From a virus: a DNA stretch of 32,039 nt. Shown piece by piece: positions 1-6,804 of the stretch; within the stretch, counting starts at the first letter, position 1; every line of letters begins with the position of its first letter. The DNA lies in the IMG/VR virus record IMGVR_UViG_3300017605_000831, positions 1 to 32,039 of that record; one strand, given 5' to 3'. The position numbers and the translations under genes are program-made. The notes below the pieces were generated by a model. That model did not search any database and had not been told where the DNA came from. It was given only the letters and a program-made list of their open reading frames with translations.

Positions 1-246
1 CGCACCCGCACCGGGCAGGCCGAGGCCGCGCTCGCCCGCGTCCGGGAGCTGCACCGGCCCGTCACCTGGCCCGCTGAGCCCCCCACCGGCGCTGGCCCCG
101 ACGCCGAGTACTTCGACGGCCCCGTCACCGTGTGCGCCGCCGAATCCGACGACCCCGCAGGCCGCACCCACTGGACCCCGTGGCCCTGCGCCACCATCCG
201 CGCCCTCGACGACCCGATCCCGACCGGCACCACCCCGAAGGACTGA
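1..246 (+). CDS. Hypothetical protein, C-terminal part (5' truncated by window)
   Basis: The forward frame is open from base 1 to a TGA at 244-246 and encodes the last 81 residues of a protein whose start lies outside the window. It opens with a short helical heptad-like stretch (ALARVRELHRP) and continues into a Pro/Asp/Thr-rich tail containing VTVCAAESDD and THWTPWPC. The next gene starts 2 bases after the stop, which supports a real gene in an operon. I do not recognise a family. Proteins that begin with such a coiled stretch are common in the accessory region of Streptomyces phages, but that is only a resemblance. Confidence 0.5.
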   Translation, partial: RTRTGQAEAALARVRELHRPVTWPAEPPTGAGPDAEYFDGPVTVCAAESDDPAGRTHWTPWPCATIRALDDPIPTGTTPKD

Positions 247-248
247 CC

Positions 249-539
249 GTGTCCCAGACCCGCGACCCCGAACGCGACCAGCAACTCCCCACCCCCGGCC
301 GCCAGCCCGTCCAGGCCGCGCTCATCCGGGCACTCGCCGAACGACGCGACTACGGCACCCGCAAATACGGCCGGCCCCTGGAAACCCACAACGGCCGCGA
401 CGCCCTCACCGACGCCTGGGAGGAAGCCCTCGACCTGCTGACCTACCTCACGCAGATGCGGCTGGAACGCGGCGACCAGATCGCACCCGGCATCCCGGGC
501 GCCGCCATCGGGACGGAGCTGGGGCCGGAGCTGAGGTGA
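249..539 (+). CDS. Small helical protein, MazG/DUF5664-like (putative NTP pyrophosphohydrolase fold)
   Basis: A 96-residue protein starting at GTG 249, two bases after the previous stop. An in-frame ATG at 132 would overlap the previous gene by over 100 bases, so the GTG is preferred. Residues about 22-70 carry a pattern RRDYGTRKYGRPLETHNGRD followed by a DAWEEALDLLTYLTQ helix. A KYG...NGRDAL...EEALDL signature is seen in phage proteins related to all-alpha NTP pyrophosphohydrolases (MazG-like, DUF5664-like), where the acidic EE..D residues bind metal. Only one such acidic helix is evident, so catalytic activity is uncertain. The last 20 residues look disordered. The stop overlaps the next start (GTGA at 536-539), implying translational coupling. 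Confidence 0.65.
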   Translation: MSQTRDPERDQQLPTPGRQPVQAALIRALAERRDYGTRKYGRPLETHNGRDALTDAWEEALDLLTYLTQMRLERGDQIAPGIPGAAIGTELGPELR

Positions 540-733
540 GCCGCCGCAGTCCCGGCGATCGGCGGCCCGTCATACGCCTCAGCCTCTTCGAACAGCTCGC
601 CTTCATGCAGATCATCGACCGCGAAACCCACCACCACGCGCGGCGTCTCCTCGACACCTGGGTACGACCCGACGCACACCCGCACGCCGAACGGCTCCTC
701 GGCCAGGCACTCAAGGCCATGTGGCGCGCCTGA
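536..733 (+). CDS. Small hypothetical protein
   Basis: A 65-residue basic protein starting at a GTG that overlaps the preceding TGA (GTGA), so probably translated by coupling. It is predicted to be helical with a His-rich middle (DRETHHHARRLLD) and no Cys pairs, signal peptide or membrane segment. I recognise no family. It sits between the MazG-like gene and the DUF6011 gene in a compact run of small genes, typical of phage accessory regions. Confidence 0.5.
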   Translation: MSRRSPGDRRPVIRLSLFEQLAFMQIIDRETHHHARRLLDTWVRPDAHPHAERLLGQALKAMWRA

Positions 734-748
734 CGCACACTGAACCCC

Positions 749-967
749 ATGCACCCCGACCCCGCCCCGCTGCCCGGCCTCGCCACCGACGAGGAACTGG
801 CGGCGGGGCGGCGTGTTGTCCGCTGCCGGGTGTGCGGGCACCCGCTGACGGGACGCACCGCGCGCACGCTCGGCCTCGGCGAGGACTGCGCCGCGAAACT
901 CGGCATGCGGACCGCACCCGGGGCCGGGCGGTTCGAGGTCGAGCAGGACGGGCTGTTCGGGGAGTGA
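749..967 (+). CDS. DUF6011-type zinc-finger-like protein
   Basis: A 72-residue protein with the pattern RCRVCGHPLTGRTAR followed by LGLGEDCAAKL at residues about 25-51. This matches DUF6011: a CxxC pair, a short loop containing PLT, then GLG..C, presumably a small metal-binding knuckle. The family is widespread in Streptomyces phages and mobile elements and its function is unknown. The ATG lacks a convincing Shine-Dalgarno sequence (upstream bases are ACTGAACCCC), so it may be read by coupling or from a near-leaderless transcript. The gene ends just before the repeat-rich region upstream of the serine recombinase. Confidence 0.7.
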   Translation: MHPDPAPLPGLATDEELAAGRRVVRCRVCGHPLTGRTARTLGLGEDCAAKLGMRTAPGAGRFEVEQDGLFGE

Positions 968-984
968 GTTGCCCGTGGCGGCTG

Positions 985-1115
985 TTCATCAATCGGTCGT
1001 TAGGTGGGATCGGTGAACGACCGGGCCCGGGTGGCCTTTTGGGCACCCGAAATCGTTCACCAAACGATTCATCAACTGGTATCGTTCAGGAACACCCCAA
1101 CTCTCCTTTGATGAA
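985..1115. repeat. Cluster of inverted and direct repeats upstream of the serine recombinase (possible res/crossover site or operator)
   Basis: Within 131 non-coding bases: TTCATCAA at 985-992 and 1068-1075, with its complement TTGATGAA at 1108-1115; a perfect 9-bp inverted repeat GGTGAACGA (1012-1020) / TCGTTCACC (1053-1061) enclosing a second stem CGGGTG (1028-1033) / CACCCG (1044-1049); and an imperfect dyad TCGTTAGGT (997-1005) / GGTGAACGA (1012-1020). TCGTT or AACGA occurs five times (997, 1016, 1053, 1063, 1082). Small serine recombinases bind paired inverted half-sites directly next to their own gene, and this layout fits such a site, although an ordinary operator is equally possible. 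Confidence 0.5.
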
Positions 1116-1126
1116 TACGAGATGAC

Positions 1127-1735
1127 ATGGCACTGATCGGACTCGTCCGCGTATCCACCGACAAGCAGAACGTCGACCGCCAGCACGACGCACTCGACCC
1201 CATCTGCGCCAAGGTCTTCGAAGAGAAGGTCTCCGGCAAGCTCACCGTCGCCGAACGCCCCGGCCTCAGCGCCGCCCTGGAATACCTCCGCAACGGCGAC
1301 ATGCTCTGCGTCCAGGAAGTCGACCGCCTCGGCCGCGACACCCTCACCGGACTGGTGACCCTCGCCGAACTCTTCAACCGCAGCATCGCCGTCAAGGTCC
1401 TCGAAGGCGTGGGCGCCGGCGAGCACAAGGAGATGAACCTCCTCCTGGAACTCGCCCTGGTCCTCGCCTCCGAGCGGCGCCGCGACATCGTCAAGAAGAC
1501 CAAGGACGGCCTCGAAGCAGCCCGCAAACGCGGCCGCGTCGGCGGACGCCGCCCGGTGATGACCGAGGCCCTGATGGTCCAGGCGGTGGCCCTACGAGAG
1601 AAGGGCTTCAGCATCCGCCAGATCCAGCCCCACCTCCGCATCGCGGAGGGGGCCAACAAGGGCAAGAACCCCAGCACCGGCGCCATCTCCCAAGCCCTGA
1701 AGGCCCACAACGAGACGAAGCAAGGTGCACGATGA
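1127..1735 (+). CDS. Small serine recombinase (resolvase/invertase family)
   Basis: A 202-residue site-specific recombinase. The N-terminal resolvase domain has the catalytic serine in VRVSTDKQ (Ser10, with Arg8), the conserved DRLGRDT block (Arg67, Arg70) and the long helix around SERRRDIVKKTKDGLEAA (about 115-132) that carries dimer contacts, followed by a GRVGGRRP linker and a C-terminal helix-turn-helix region (about 146-195). At about 200 residues it belongs to the small resolvase/invertase group, not the 450-600-residue phage serine integrases. It probably resolves multimers or inverts a segment. Starting at ATG 1127, it follows a symmetry-rich region that may be its recombination site. 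Its stop overlaps the next small gene (ATGA). Confidence 0.92.
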   Translation: MALIGLVRVSTDKQNVDRQHDALDPICAKVFEEKVSGKLTVAERPGLSAALEYLRNGDMLCVQEVDRLGRDTLTGLVTLAELFNRSIAVKVLEGVGAGEHKEMNLLLELALVLASERRRDIVKKTKDGLEAARKRGRVGGRRPVMTEALMVQAVALREKGFSIRQIQPHLRIAEGANKGKNPSTGAISQALKAHNETKQGAR

Positions 1736-1854
1736 TCTGCCCGACCTGTGCCACCGCCGCTGACCAGCGCGCACCCCAAGACGAGTACTGCACCGACCCC
1801 AAGTGCACCTGCGGCCACCGCACCGACCGCTACCGGCCCGTCACGGAGGATTGA
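1732..1854 (+). CDS. 40-residue zinc-finger-like protein
   Basis: A short gene whose ATG overlaps the recombinase stop (ATGA at 1732-1735). The product begins MICPTCATAADQ and has a later C.....CTC.H block, i.e. a CxxC pair followed by Cys/His ligands (about residues 20, 25, 27, 30). That spacing suggests a single structural zinc site. The overlap with the upstream gene, the complete absence of other reading frames here and the 3-base gap to the next ATG (1858) all support translation. Tiny proteins with this layout are common in Streptomyces phage genomes; function unknown. Confidence 0.6.
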   Translation: MICPTCATAADQRAPQDEYCTDPKCTCGHRTDRYRPVTED

Positions 1855-1857
1855 CCC

Positions 1858-2337
1858 ATGGCCCATTCCCGAAGCATCAGCATCACCAGCAAGGCAGGCG
1901 CCCTCGGCGCCCAAGTCCTCCTCGACGGCACGAACATCGCCAACGGCGTCGACGCCATCACCGTCACCATGCGCGCCGGCCAGCCGACCAGCGTCGAACT
2001 GAACATCCCCGTCATCGACATCACCGAGATCCAGCACGCGGGGGCCCGGGTCTACATCAGCCCCGCGTCCCGGGCCGTACTCGAAGCCCTCGGCTGGACC
2101 CCGCCCGCCGAGCCGGGCGAGGAAGCCGCGGGCATGCCCGCCGCCGATCCGCTGCCCGATTTCATCGACATCGAGGAGTACCGCGCCGATCGGGGCTCGC
2201 GGGCGTGGGTGTTCCGCTGCTGGGGCCACGGCACCTGCGAAGGCGCCCTGCACCTCGACCTCAGCGACCGGGCCTATGCCGAGCGCAAGGCCCGCGAACA
2301 CCTCGCCGCCGAGCACACCACCCCGAAGGAGCGCTGA
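1858..2337 (+). CDS. Hypothetical phage protein
   Basis: A 159-residue acidic protein. The first 60 residues look beta-rich (SRSISITSKAG, VLLDGTNIANGVDAITVTM, SVELNIPVID) and resemble a small sandwich domain. The middle is a Pro/Glu/Ala-rich linker, and the C-terminal part has RAWVFRCWGHGTCEGALHLD and a final charged helix AERKAREHLAAEH. No signal peptide or membrane segment. The gene lies between the recombinase/zinc-finger pair and another small gene, starting 3 bases after one stop and ending 3 bases before the next ATG. I do not recognise the family. Confidence 0.65.
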   Translation: MAHSRSISITSKAGALGAQVLLDGTNIANGVDAITVTMRAGQPTSVELNIPVIDITEIQHAGARVYISPASRAVLEALGWTPPAEPGEEAAGMPAADPLPDFIDIEEYRADRGSRAWVFRCWGHGTCEGALHLDLSDRAYAERKAREHLAAEHTTPKER

Positions 2338-2340
2338 CCC

Positions 2341-2631
2341 ATGCCGATACGCCTCTCCGCGTCCACGGAACTTGTCGACGTCATCGGGCCCGAGCGGTTC
2401 GAGGACTACCTCAAGGCATTCAACGCCACCGTCGTCGGCAGATCCCTCGCCGACATGGGCCTCCGAACCATCTACACCCTCGACATCCCGGACGCACCCG
2501 AAGGCGCCGCCCGCGTCGAGCCCCTCTACGGCGCTCGCTACCACGGAGGCAAGGCCACCCCATACCTGATCCGACTCGACTGGTACGACGCCGCCGGACG
2601 CCTCATCCACCCCCAGCCGCCCGCCCCGTGA
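2341..2631 (+). CDS. Hypothetical phage protein
   Basis: A 96-residue protein starting with MPIRLSASTELVDVIGPERF. It is predicted alpha/beta with a hydrophobic core (TIYTLDIPD, PYLIRLDWYDAAG) and ends with a Pro-rich tail. No catalytic motif, metal ligands or membrane segment can be seen. It begins 3 bases after the previous stop, and its own TGA overlaps a GTG start (GTGA at 2628-2631) for a short downstream gene. Family not recognised; the compact spacing is the main evidence that it is a real gene. Confidence 0.6.
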   Translation: MPIRLSASTELVDVIGPERFEDYLKAFNATVVGRSLADMGLRTIYTLDIPDAPEGAARVEPLYGARYHGGKATPYLIRLDWYDAAGRLIHPQPPAP

Positions 2632-2756
2632 GGGGCATCACCGTGGCGCTGGCGGTCTGCTTCGTGTGGGCCGCCCTCGCCCGTCCCGCGACCGAAATCC
2701 GCTACACCTGCGCCCCTCGTGCGACGATCGACACCCAGAAAGGAGGCGCACCGTGA
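2628..2756 (+). CDS. Short putative membrane or exported peptide
   Basis: A 42-residue frame starting at a GTG overlapping the previous TGA and ending in a TGA that overlaps the GTG of the terminase small subunit. Residues 4-18 (ITVALAVCFVWAALA) form a hydrophobic segment after a single Arg, like a short transmembrane or signal segment, followed by a basic tail with one Cys. A strong ribosome binding site for the next gene (AAAGGAGG at 2739-2746) lies inside its 3' end. It fits the tiling of overlapping genes, but it is short and could instead be spacer sequence. Confidence 0.4.
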   Translation: MRGITVALAVCFVWAALARPATEIRYTCAPRATIDTQKGGAP

Positions 2757-3262
2757 CCGAGCCCGTCCGCAACAGCCAGGGCAGCTTCATCCGCGGCCCC
2801 GAAAAGGTCGACCACGACGCCCGTGCCGCCCAGCTCCGCGGCCAGGGGCTGTCGTACCGCGCCATCGCCGCCGCGCTCGGCGTGTCCGTCTCCAGCGCCC
2901 ACCAGGCCGTCGCCCGCGCGTTCCGCGACACCCTCACCGAACCCGCCGAACAGGCCCGCGCGGTGGAGTTGGCCCGGCTGGAGGACGCCCACGACGCCGC
3001 GCTCGCGGTACTCCTGCGTGAGCACGTCACCGTCTCCCACGGCAAGGTCGTCGTCGATGACGACGGCACCCCGATCCTCGACGACGCCCCGGCTCTCCAG
3101 GCTGTGGACCGCATCCGCGCCCTGTCGGAGTCCCGCCGCAAACTCCTCGGCCTCGACGCGCCGGCCCGTGTGAGCGTGGACGCCGAGAACATCGGCCGGG
3201 AAATCGGGGACCTGCTGACCGCCCTCGCCCAGAACGCTGCCGATGACCAGCCCGGCACCTGA
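2753..3262 (+). CDS. Terminase small subunit
   Basis: A 169-residue DNA-recognition subunit of the packaging motor. Start GTG 2753 is chosen because AAAGGAGG lies at 2739-2746, 6 bases upstream. Residues about 24-53 form a helix-turn-helix (LSYRAIAAALGVSVSSAHQAV), as expected for TerS binding at the packaging site. A central helical region (AVELARLEDAHDAAL) should mediate oligomerisation, and the segment ALQAVDRIRALSESRRKLLGL is typical of actinophage TerS proteins. The gene overlaps the start of the large terminase by 20 bases, the usual TerS-TerL order. The short C-terminal tail would contact TerL. Confidence 0.85.
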   Translation: MTEPVRNSQGSFIRGPEKVDHDARAAQLRGQGLSYRAIAAALGVSVSSAHQAVARAFRDTLTEPAEQARAVELARLEDAHDAALAVLLREHVTVSHGKVVVDDDGTPILDDAPALQAVDRIRALSESRRKLLGLDAPARVSVDAENIGREIGDLLTALAQNAADDQPGT

Positions 3263-4748
3263 CCTCGACCGGGTCCAGCAGCAGATCGACCAGCTGGTGC
3301 GCGCCGGCGACACCCGCCAGCTCAAGCTGCTGCGTGACTCCCTGAAGTCCCAGCTCGACCGGCGGACCCTCGCCGCACGCACCAGCAAGTACGGGGCGGA
3401 CCCGGTGCGGTGGGTCACCGAGCGACTGGGACAGATGGCGTGGTCGAAGCAGCGGGAGATCCTCAAGGCGATCCGCGACCACCGGCGGGTCGCTGTCCGG
3501 TCGTGCCACGGCGTGGGCAAGTCCCACATCGCCGCCGTCGCGGTGGCGCACTGGCTCGACACCCACCCGCCCGGTGAGGCGTTCGTCGTCACCACCGCAC
3601 CGACCGCGGCACAGGTCCGGGCGATCCTGTGGCGGTACATCCGCCGCAACCACAAGCGCGGCAAGCTCCCCGGCAGGGTGAACCAGACCGAGTGGTTCAT
3701 CGACGACGAGATGGTCGCCTACGGCCGCAAGCCCGCCGACCAGGACGAATCCAGCTTCCAGGGCATCCACGCCCGGTACGTCCTCGTCGTCATCGACGAG
3801 GCGTGCGGCGTCCCGGAGCAGCTGTGGATCGCCGCGGACGCACTGACCACCAACTCGGACTGCAGGATCCTGGCCATCGGCAACCCCGACAACCCGGCCG
3901 CGCACTTCCGGAAGGTGTGCATGCCCGGCTCGGGCTGGCACGTCATCGGCATCTCCGCCTACGACTCGCCGAACCTCACCAGCGAGGACGTACCCGAGGA
4001 GCTACAGCAGGTGCTGGTGTCCGCGTCCTGGGTGGAGGAGAAGCGCCGCGAGTGGGGCGAGGACAACCCGCTGTACCGGTCGAAGGTCCTCGGGGAGTTC
4101 GCCGACGACGCCCCGAACCAGGTGGTGCGCACGGCCGATGTGGCGGCCTGCCGCATCCCGTCCGATGTGGCGCCGGCGGAGGAGGAGTTGCTGCCCGTCG
4201 AGTTGGGCGTGGACGTCGGCGGCGGCGGCGACGAGACCGTGATCCGGGAGCGGCGTGGCCGGTGGGCCGGGCGGGAGTGGCGGGCGACCACGGACCGGCC
4301 GGAGAAGATCGCCCCGATGATCCTCGCCGCGATCCGCGAGACCGGGGCGACCGCGGTGAAGGTCGATTCCATCGGGATCGGCTTCGGTGTGATCGGGGAG
4401 CTGCGGAACCTCGCCAACCAGGGCACGCACCGGGCGCACATCGAGGCCGTGAACGTCGCGGAGCGGGCGTCCGAGCCGGACAAGTTCATCAACCTGCGGG
4501 CCGAGCTGTGGTGGCAGGTCGGGCGTGGCCTGTCCGAGCGGGGCGGGTGGGACCTGTCCGCGATGGCCAACGGGGATACGACGGTTGCCCAGTTGCTGGA
4601 GCCGCGCTGGTCGGTGGATCCGCAAGGGCGCATCCGGGTCGAGCCGAAGGACGACATCCGCAAGCGCCTCGGCCGCAGTCCCGATAATGCGGATGCTCTG
4701 CTGCTGGCGTTCTACAGCGCGGGCCGGCCGCGGATCCGCTGGATGTGA
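3243..4748 (+). CDS. Terminase large subunit (packaging ATPase/nuclease)
   Basis: A 501-residue packaging motor that pumps DNA through the portal and cuts concatemers. The N-terminal ATPase has a Walker A CHGVGKSH (Gly90, Lys93, Ser94), the VVTTAPTAAQVRAILW motif and a Walker B VLVVIDEA (Asp185, Glu186). The C-terminal RNase-H-fold nuclease shows the expected acidic residues: Asp324 in LGVDVGGGGDET, Asp375 in VKVDSIG and Asp484 in DNADALLLAF. Length and order of domains are normal and the protein looks intact. It starts at ATG 3243 within the TerS gene and overlaps a GTG of the following frame, though that gene probably starts at 4790. Confidence 0.95.
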   Translation: MTSPAPDLDRVQQQIDQLVRAGDTRQLKLLRDSLKSQLDRRTLAARTSKYGADPVRWVTERLGQMAWSKQREILKAIRDHRRVAVRSCHGVGKSHIAAVAVAHWLDTHPPGEAFVVTTAPTAAQVRAILWRYIRRNHKRGKLPGRVNQTEWFIDDEMVAYGRKPADQDESSFQGIHARYVLVVIDEACGVPEQLWIAADALTTNSDCRILAIGNPDNPAAHFRKVCMPGSGWHVIGISAYDSPNLTSEDVPEELQQVLVSASWVEEKRREWGEDNPLYRSKVLGEFADDAPNQVVRTADVAACRIPSDVAPAEEELLPVELGVDVGGGGDETVIRERRGRWAGREWRATTDRPEKIAPMILAAIRETGATAVKVDSIGIGFGVIGELRNLANQGTHRAHIEAVNVAERASEPDKFINLRAELWWQVGRGLSERGGWDLSAMANGDTTVAQLLEPRWSVDPQGRIRVEPKDDIRKRLGRSPDNADALLLAFYSAGRPRIRWM

Positions 4749-4789
4749 CCCGCCCGGGTCGCCGTCTGTCACTCAACCTGGAGGTCACC

Positions 4790-4957
4790 GTGTGGAAGCT
4801 CTTGGCCCGCCTACCGAAGGAGTTCCTGTCCTGGTCGGTGTTGACGGGGGGATTTACACTCATCGCTGTAGGGTGCGGGAGAATCGGCGGTTTGGGTGTG
4901 GGGCTCATCGTCGGCGGGATCGCGGTGGTGCTGATGCACACGGTAGCGAAGAGCTGA
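4790..4957 (+). CDS. Small two-helix membrane protein
   Basis: A 55-residue protein. GTG 4790 is chosen because GGAGG lies at 4780-4784, 5 bases upstream; an in-frame GTG at 4745 has no such site. The sequence is almost entirely hydrophobic after the basic N-terminus VWKLLARLPKE: WSVLTGGFTLIAVGC and GIGGLGVGLIVGGIAVVLM-like stretches are consistent with two membrane helices. Placement between terminase and portal is unusual for a membrane protein, since head genes normally run uninterrupted here. It could be a moron-type membrane protein or an extra holin-like peptide. Function cannot be assigned. Confidence 0.6.
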   Translation: MWKLLARLPKEFLSWSVLTGGFTLIAVGCGRIGGLGVGLIVGGIAVVLMHTVAKS

Positions 4958-4969
4958 TCGGAGGAGCCC

Positions 4970-6433
4970 GTGGGAAGCAGCCTGCTGGACCCCCTCCGCG
5001 CCTTCCGCAACCGCGCACCCGTCCCCTACGCGCCCCCCGGCGCCCGCGGTATCGGCGGCCTGTTCGCCCGGCCCGGCGGCATGCAGGCACAGATGCGCGC
5101 CCAGGGCACCAGCGGCGTCCTCTACGCGATCGTCGACCGCATCATCACCTCGTACTCGCAAGTCGAGTGGCGCCTGTACCGCAAAGCCAAGTCCGGCCTG
5201 AAAGAGGACCGCAAGGAGGTCACCTCCCACGCGGCCCTCGACCTGTGGAACAAGCCCAACCCGTTCATGACCGGCCCCGCGTTCCGCGAAGCCACCCAGC
5301 AGCACGAGGAACTCGTCGGCGAGCAGTGGTGGATCGTCGCCCGCGACCCGCGGTTCACGATCCCCCTGGAACTGTGGCCGGTCCGCCCCGACCGCATGGA
5401 GCCCGTCCCCGACCCGGACGACTTCATAGCCGAGTACCGCTACCTCGGCCCGGGTGGCGAGCAGGTGACCCTCAAACTCAACGAGGTCATCTTCCAGCGG
5501 CGCCCCAACCCCATGGATCCGTACCGCGGCCTCGGCCCCGTCCAGACCGTGATGCTGGACCTGGACTCGGTGCGCTACGGCGTCGAGTGGAACCGGAACT
5601 TCTTCCTCAACTCCGCCGAGCCCGGCGGGATTGTCGAGGTCGACAGGCGCCTGTCGGATCCCGAGTTCGACGAGGCGCGCGCCCGCTGGGCGGAGCAGCA
5701 CCGCGGCGTCGGCAACGCGCACCGGGTGGCGATCCTGGAGAACGGCCTGAAGTGGGTCGGCAACAAGTTCTCCCAGCGCGACATGCAGTTCGTGGAGCTG
5801 TCGCAGGTCGGCGACGAGAAGATCCGCACGGCGTTCGGGTTCCCCAAGCCCATGCTCGGCAGCGTCGACGACGTGAACCGGGCCAACGCCGACGCCGCCG
5901 AGCTGGTCTTCGGCCGCTGGCTCCTCGTGCCCCGCCTGGAACGCACCAAGGCCGCGCTGAACACCCGGCTGCTGCCCATGTACGGGGCGTCCGCCGAGGG
6001 CCTGGAGTTCGACTACGTCAGCCCCGTCCCCGCGGACGTCGAGGCCGAGGCGGCGCAGCTCACCGCCCGGGCCGAGGCGGCTGCGAAGCTGCGGGCGGCC
6101 GGATGGAACGACGAGGACATCCTCGCAACCGTGGGCCTGCCCCCGATGCGCTACGCGGCCCCGTCCGCGCCTCCGGTCGCATCCTTCCGCGAGGCGGTCG
6201 CCCGGCTGCTCGACGGGCCCGATGCGGCGATGCGGTGGGTCGCGGTGTGCGCGGACGACGACAACTCATGCCAGCCCTGCGTGGACAACAACGGCAAGAC
6301 GTACCGCAACCGGGCCGACGCCTACAAGGACTACCCGGGCGGCTCCGGCTACATCCACTGCCTCGGCGCGGCGAACTGCCGCTGCACGGTCGTCAAGCGC
6401 GGCAAGGCCAACGACGGGGAAGACGGCTCCTGA
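4970..6433 (+). CDS. Portal protein with MuF-like Cys/His C-terminal motif
   Basis: A 487-residue portal that forms the dodecameric ring at the head vertex for DNA entry and neck attachment. Start GTG 4970 follows GGAGGA (about 4960). Portal hallmarks include VLYAIVDRIITSYSQVEWRLYR near residue 50, LDLWNKPNPFMT, FQRRPNPMDPYRGLGP and GVEWNRNFFLNSAEPGG, then the clip/stem region with FGFPKPMLGSVDDVNRANADAAE. After residue 420 the protein continues into CQPCVDNNGKTY (Cys434, Cys437), DYPGGSGYIHC (His463, Cys464) and NCRC (Cys470, Cys472). This pattern resembles the end of the Mu gpF-type head morphogenesis domain. No separate MuF gene follows. Confidence 0.92.
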   Translation: MGSSLLDPLRAFRNRAPVPYAPPGARGIGGLFARPGGMQAQMRAQGTSGVLYAIVDRIITSYSQVEWRLYRKAKSGLKEDRKEVTSHAALDLWNKPNPFMTGPAFREATQQHEELVGEQWWIVARDPRFTIPLELWPVRPDRMEPVPDPDDFIAEYRYLGPGGEQVTLKLNEVIFQRRPNPMDPYRGLGPVQTVMLDLDSVRYGVEWNRNFFLNSAEPGGIVEVDRRLSDPEFDEARARWAEQHRGVGNAHRVAILENGLKWVGNKFSQRDMQFVELSQVGDEKIRTAFGFPKPMLGSVDDVNRANADAAELVFGRWLLVPRLERTKAALNTRLLPMYGASAEGLEFDYVSPVPADVEAEAAQLTARAEAAAKLRAAGWNDEDILATVGLPPMRYAAPSAPPVASFREAVARLLDGPDAAMRWVAVCADDDNSCQPCVDNNGKTYRNRADAYKDYPGGSGYIHCLGAANCRCTVVKRGKANDGEDGS

Positions 6434-6473
6434 TCCTCCCCGCGCGGGCGATGGCGGCCCGGATCGCGTGGGA

Positions 6474-6488
6474 TTGAACCGCGTTCAA
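6474..6488. repeat. 15-bp palindrome TTGAAC-CGC-GTTCAA
   Basis: Two perfect 6-bp arms, TTGAAC (6474-6479) and GTTCAA (6483-6488), separated by CGC, with GG/CC pairs further out after one mismatch (6471-6472 / 6490-6491). It lies between the portal stop and the end of the convergent XRE gene, adjacent to a terminator-like stem. It could be part of a bidirectional terminator or an operator-type dyad. A lone GTTCAA half-site recurs at 6945-6950 in the region upstream of the protease gene. Confidence 0.4.
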
Positions 6489-6514
6489 CCCGCACCGGCT
6501 TCGCCCGGTGGGGG
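6489..6514. terminator. Terminator-like hairpin between portal and convergent XRE gene
   Basis: CACCGG (6493-6498), loop CTTCGC, CCGGTG (6505-6510), extended beyond one G-G mismatch by CCC (6489-6491) pairing with GGG (6512-6514). A stable cUUCGc-type tetraloop closes the stem. It sits immediately downstream of both convergent genes (portal on the plus strand, regulator on the minus strand), so it could stop transcription from either side. There is no clear T-run, which is usual in high-GC actinobacteria. Confidence 0.5.
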
Positions 6515-6516
6515 CG

Positions 6517-6804
6517 TCAAGCGCTCAGCTCGTCTGCCGTCTCGGTCGTGGCCGCCGCGACCTCCCGCAACAGCTGCGCGTACGCCGCCCGCTGATCCAG
6601 ACGTGGTTCGGTCTCGCCCCGCTCCCACCGGCTGACCGTCATCTGGCTCACGCCGAGCGCGCCGGCGAAGTCTTCGAGCGTCACGTGGGCCGCCCGCCGA
6701 ATGTGGGCGCGTGCGGCCGGAGATGGCAGCTGCGCCGCCCGCACTCTCCCGGCCAGCCCATCGACCCGCGAGGACGCTTCACCCTGCGCAGTGTTTACCT
6801 TCAT
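6517..6804 (-). CDS. XRE-family helix-turn-helix transcriptional regulator
   Basis: A 95-residue DNA-binding protein on the minus strand inside the head gene cluster. Residues about 30-67 form the HTH: IRRAAHVTLEDFAGALGVSQ, then MTVSRWERGETEPR, the classical Cro/CI-type fold with the SxxTVSRWExG recognition helix. The N-terminus is low-complexity and the C-terminus is Ala/Thr-rich, with no ligand domain. ATG 6804 has no Shine-Dalgarno sequence; a -10-like TACCAT (minus strand, 6818-6813) lies 8 bases upstream, so the mRNA may be leaderless. Inverted copies of GCGAATG overlap and flank this promoter, suggesting autoregulation. It may control the downstream capsid operon or only itself. Confidence 0.85.
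   Translation of the reverse strand: MKVNTAQGEASSRVDGLAGRVRAAQLPSPAARAHIRRAAHVTLEDFAGALGVSQMTVSRWERGETEPRLDQRAAYAQLLREVAAATTETADELSA

Noticed and set aside
1127-1735. Phage integrase of the large serine type
   Set aside because: Only 202 residues, lacking the recombinase zinc-ribbon and coiled-coil regions of large serine integrases.
1072-2610. Long minus-strand frame opposite the recombinase and small genes
   Set aside because: It is the antisense shadow of clearly recognisable plus-strand genes, has biased Gly/Val/Asp then Arg/Ser composition and no family features; long antisense frames are normal in high-GC DNA.
6474-6488. Actinobacterial LexA (SOS) box
   Set aside because: GAAC and GTTC are separated by 3 bases here, not the 4 of the LexA consensus, and the dyad is not at a promoter.
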